Origin: an uncultured Acidimicrobiaceae bacterium
GTDB lineage: Bacteria; Actinomycetota; Acidimicrobiia; Acidimicrobiales; Microtrichaceae
DNA: 5,281 nucleotides
NCBI GenBank assembly: GCA_937868025.1
Contig: CALMLJ010000225.1
Coordinates: 1-5,281 of the forward strand
Reading direction: 5' to 3'
In this document: piece after piece, positions 5,269 to 5,281 of the stretch
Layout: every line of letters starts with the position of its first letter
Numbering within the stretch: position 1 is the stretch's first letter
Notes under the pieces: model-generated
Database searches by the model: none
Told to the model about the DNA's origin: nothing
What the model saw: only the letters and a program-made list of their open reading frames with translations
Made by a program: the position numbers and the translations under genes

Positions 5269-5281
5269 GTGAACACCGAAG
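5269..5281 (+). CDS. possible start of a plus-strand gene leaving the window
   Basis: GTG at 5269 opens a frame (V/M-N-T-E...) that runs off the right edge. GGAG at 5260-5263 lies five bases upstream, and the surrounding GGAGTGATC differs by one missing G from the ideal GGAGGTGATC complement of the 16S 3' end. An in-frame GTG at 5263 overlaps this site and is less likely. Only four codons are visible, so no function can be given. It would be divergent from the HNH gene. Confidence 0.35.

Noticed and set aside
5091..5276. 61-residue minus-strand open frame at the right edge
   Set aside because: It has no domain or ribosome site, spans the promoter region of the HNH gene and overlaps the better plus-strand start.

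Overview
The window is very GC-rich, with G/C at most third codon positions, GTG starts as well as ATG, and few Shine-Dalgarno sequences. Together with a DUF222/13E12 HNH protein, an MshB/Mca-like PIG-L deacetylase domain and a SpoIIE-type phosphatase, this points to a high-GC actinobacterium. The form of the HNH domain (EHREDY in place of the usual 13E12 core) recalls Acidimicrobiia-like proteins, but that placement is from memory and is only an inference.

Layout. (1) Positions 1-596, plus strand: the C-terminal part of a SpoIIE/RsbU-type PP2C phosphatase whose N-terminus lies outside the window. (2) Positions 627-2431, minus strand: a tightly coupled two-gene unit. The first gene encodes a PIG-L (LmbE/MshB-like) metal-dependent deacetylase fused through a Pro-Ala linker to a cysteine-dioxygenase (CDO) domain. 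Its stop codon overlaps the GTG start of a single-domain rhodanese. (3) Positions 2432-2538: a 107-bp gap with a good promoter, three 14-bp tandem repeats and a 12-bp inverted repeat. (4) Positions 2539-3603, minus strand: a short ArsB/SLC13-type membrane permease. (5) Positions 3640-5094, minus strand: a DUF222/13E12-type HNH protein with a Ser/Asp/Gly linker encoded by a 6-bp microsatellite. (6) Positions 5095-5281: an intergenic stretch with a promoter for the HNH gene, a hairpin, and perhaps the first codons of a plus-strand gene leaving the window.

The most interesting element is the PIG-L/CDO fusion with its coupled rhodanese. Both predicted active sites look complete. The three activities (amide hydrolysis of the kind used in mycothiol metabolism, thiol dioxygenation, sulfur transfer) suggest a compact thiol-processing module. 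Its substrate is not known from sequence. The permease upstream on the same strand could supply or export a related anion, but the promoter between them means this link is only a guess. No RNA gene, CRISPR array, insertion sequence or prophage element was seen.
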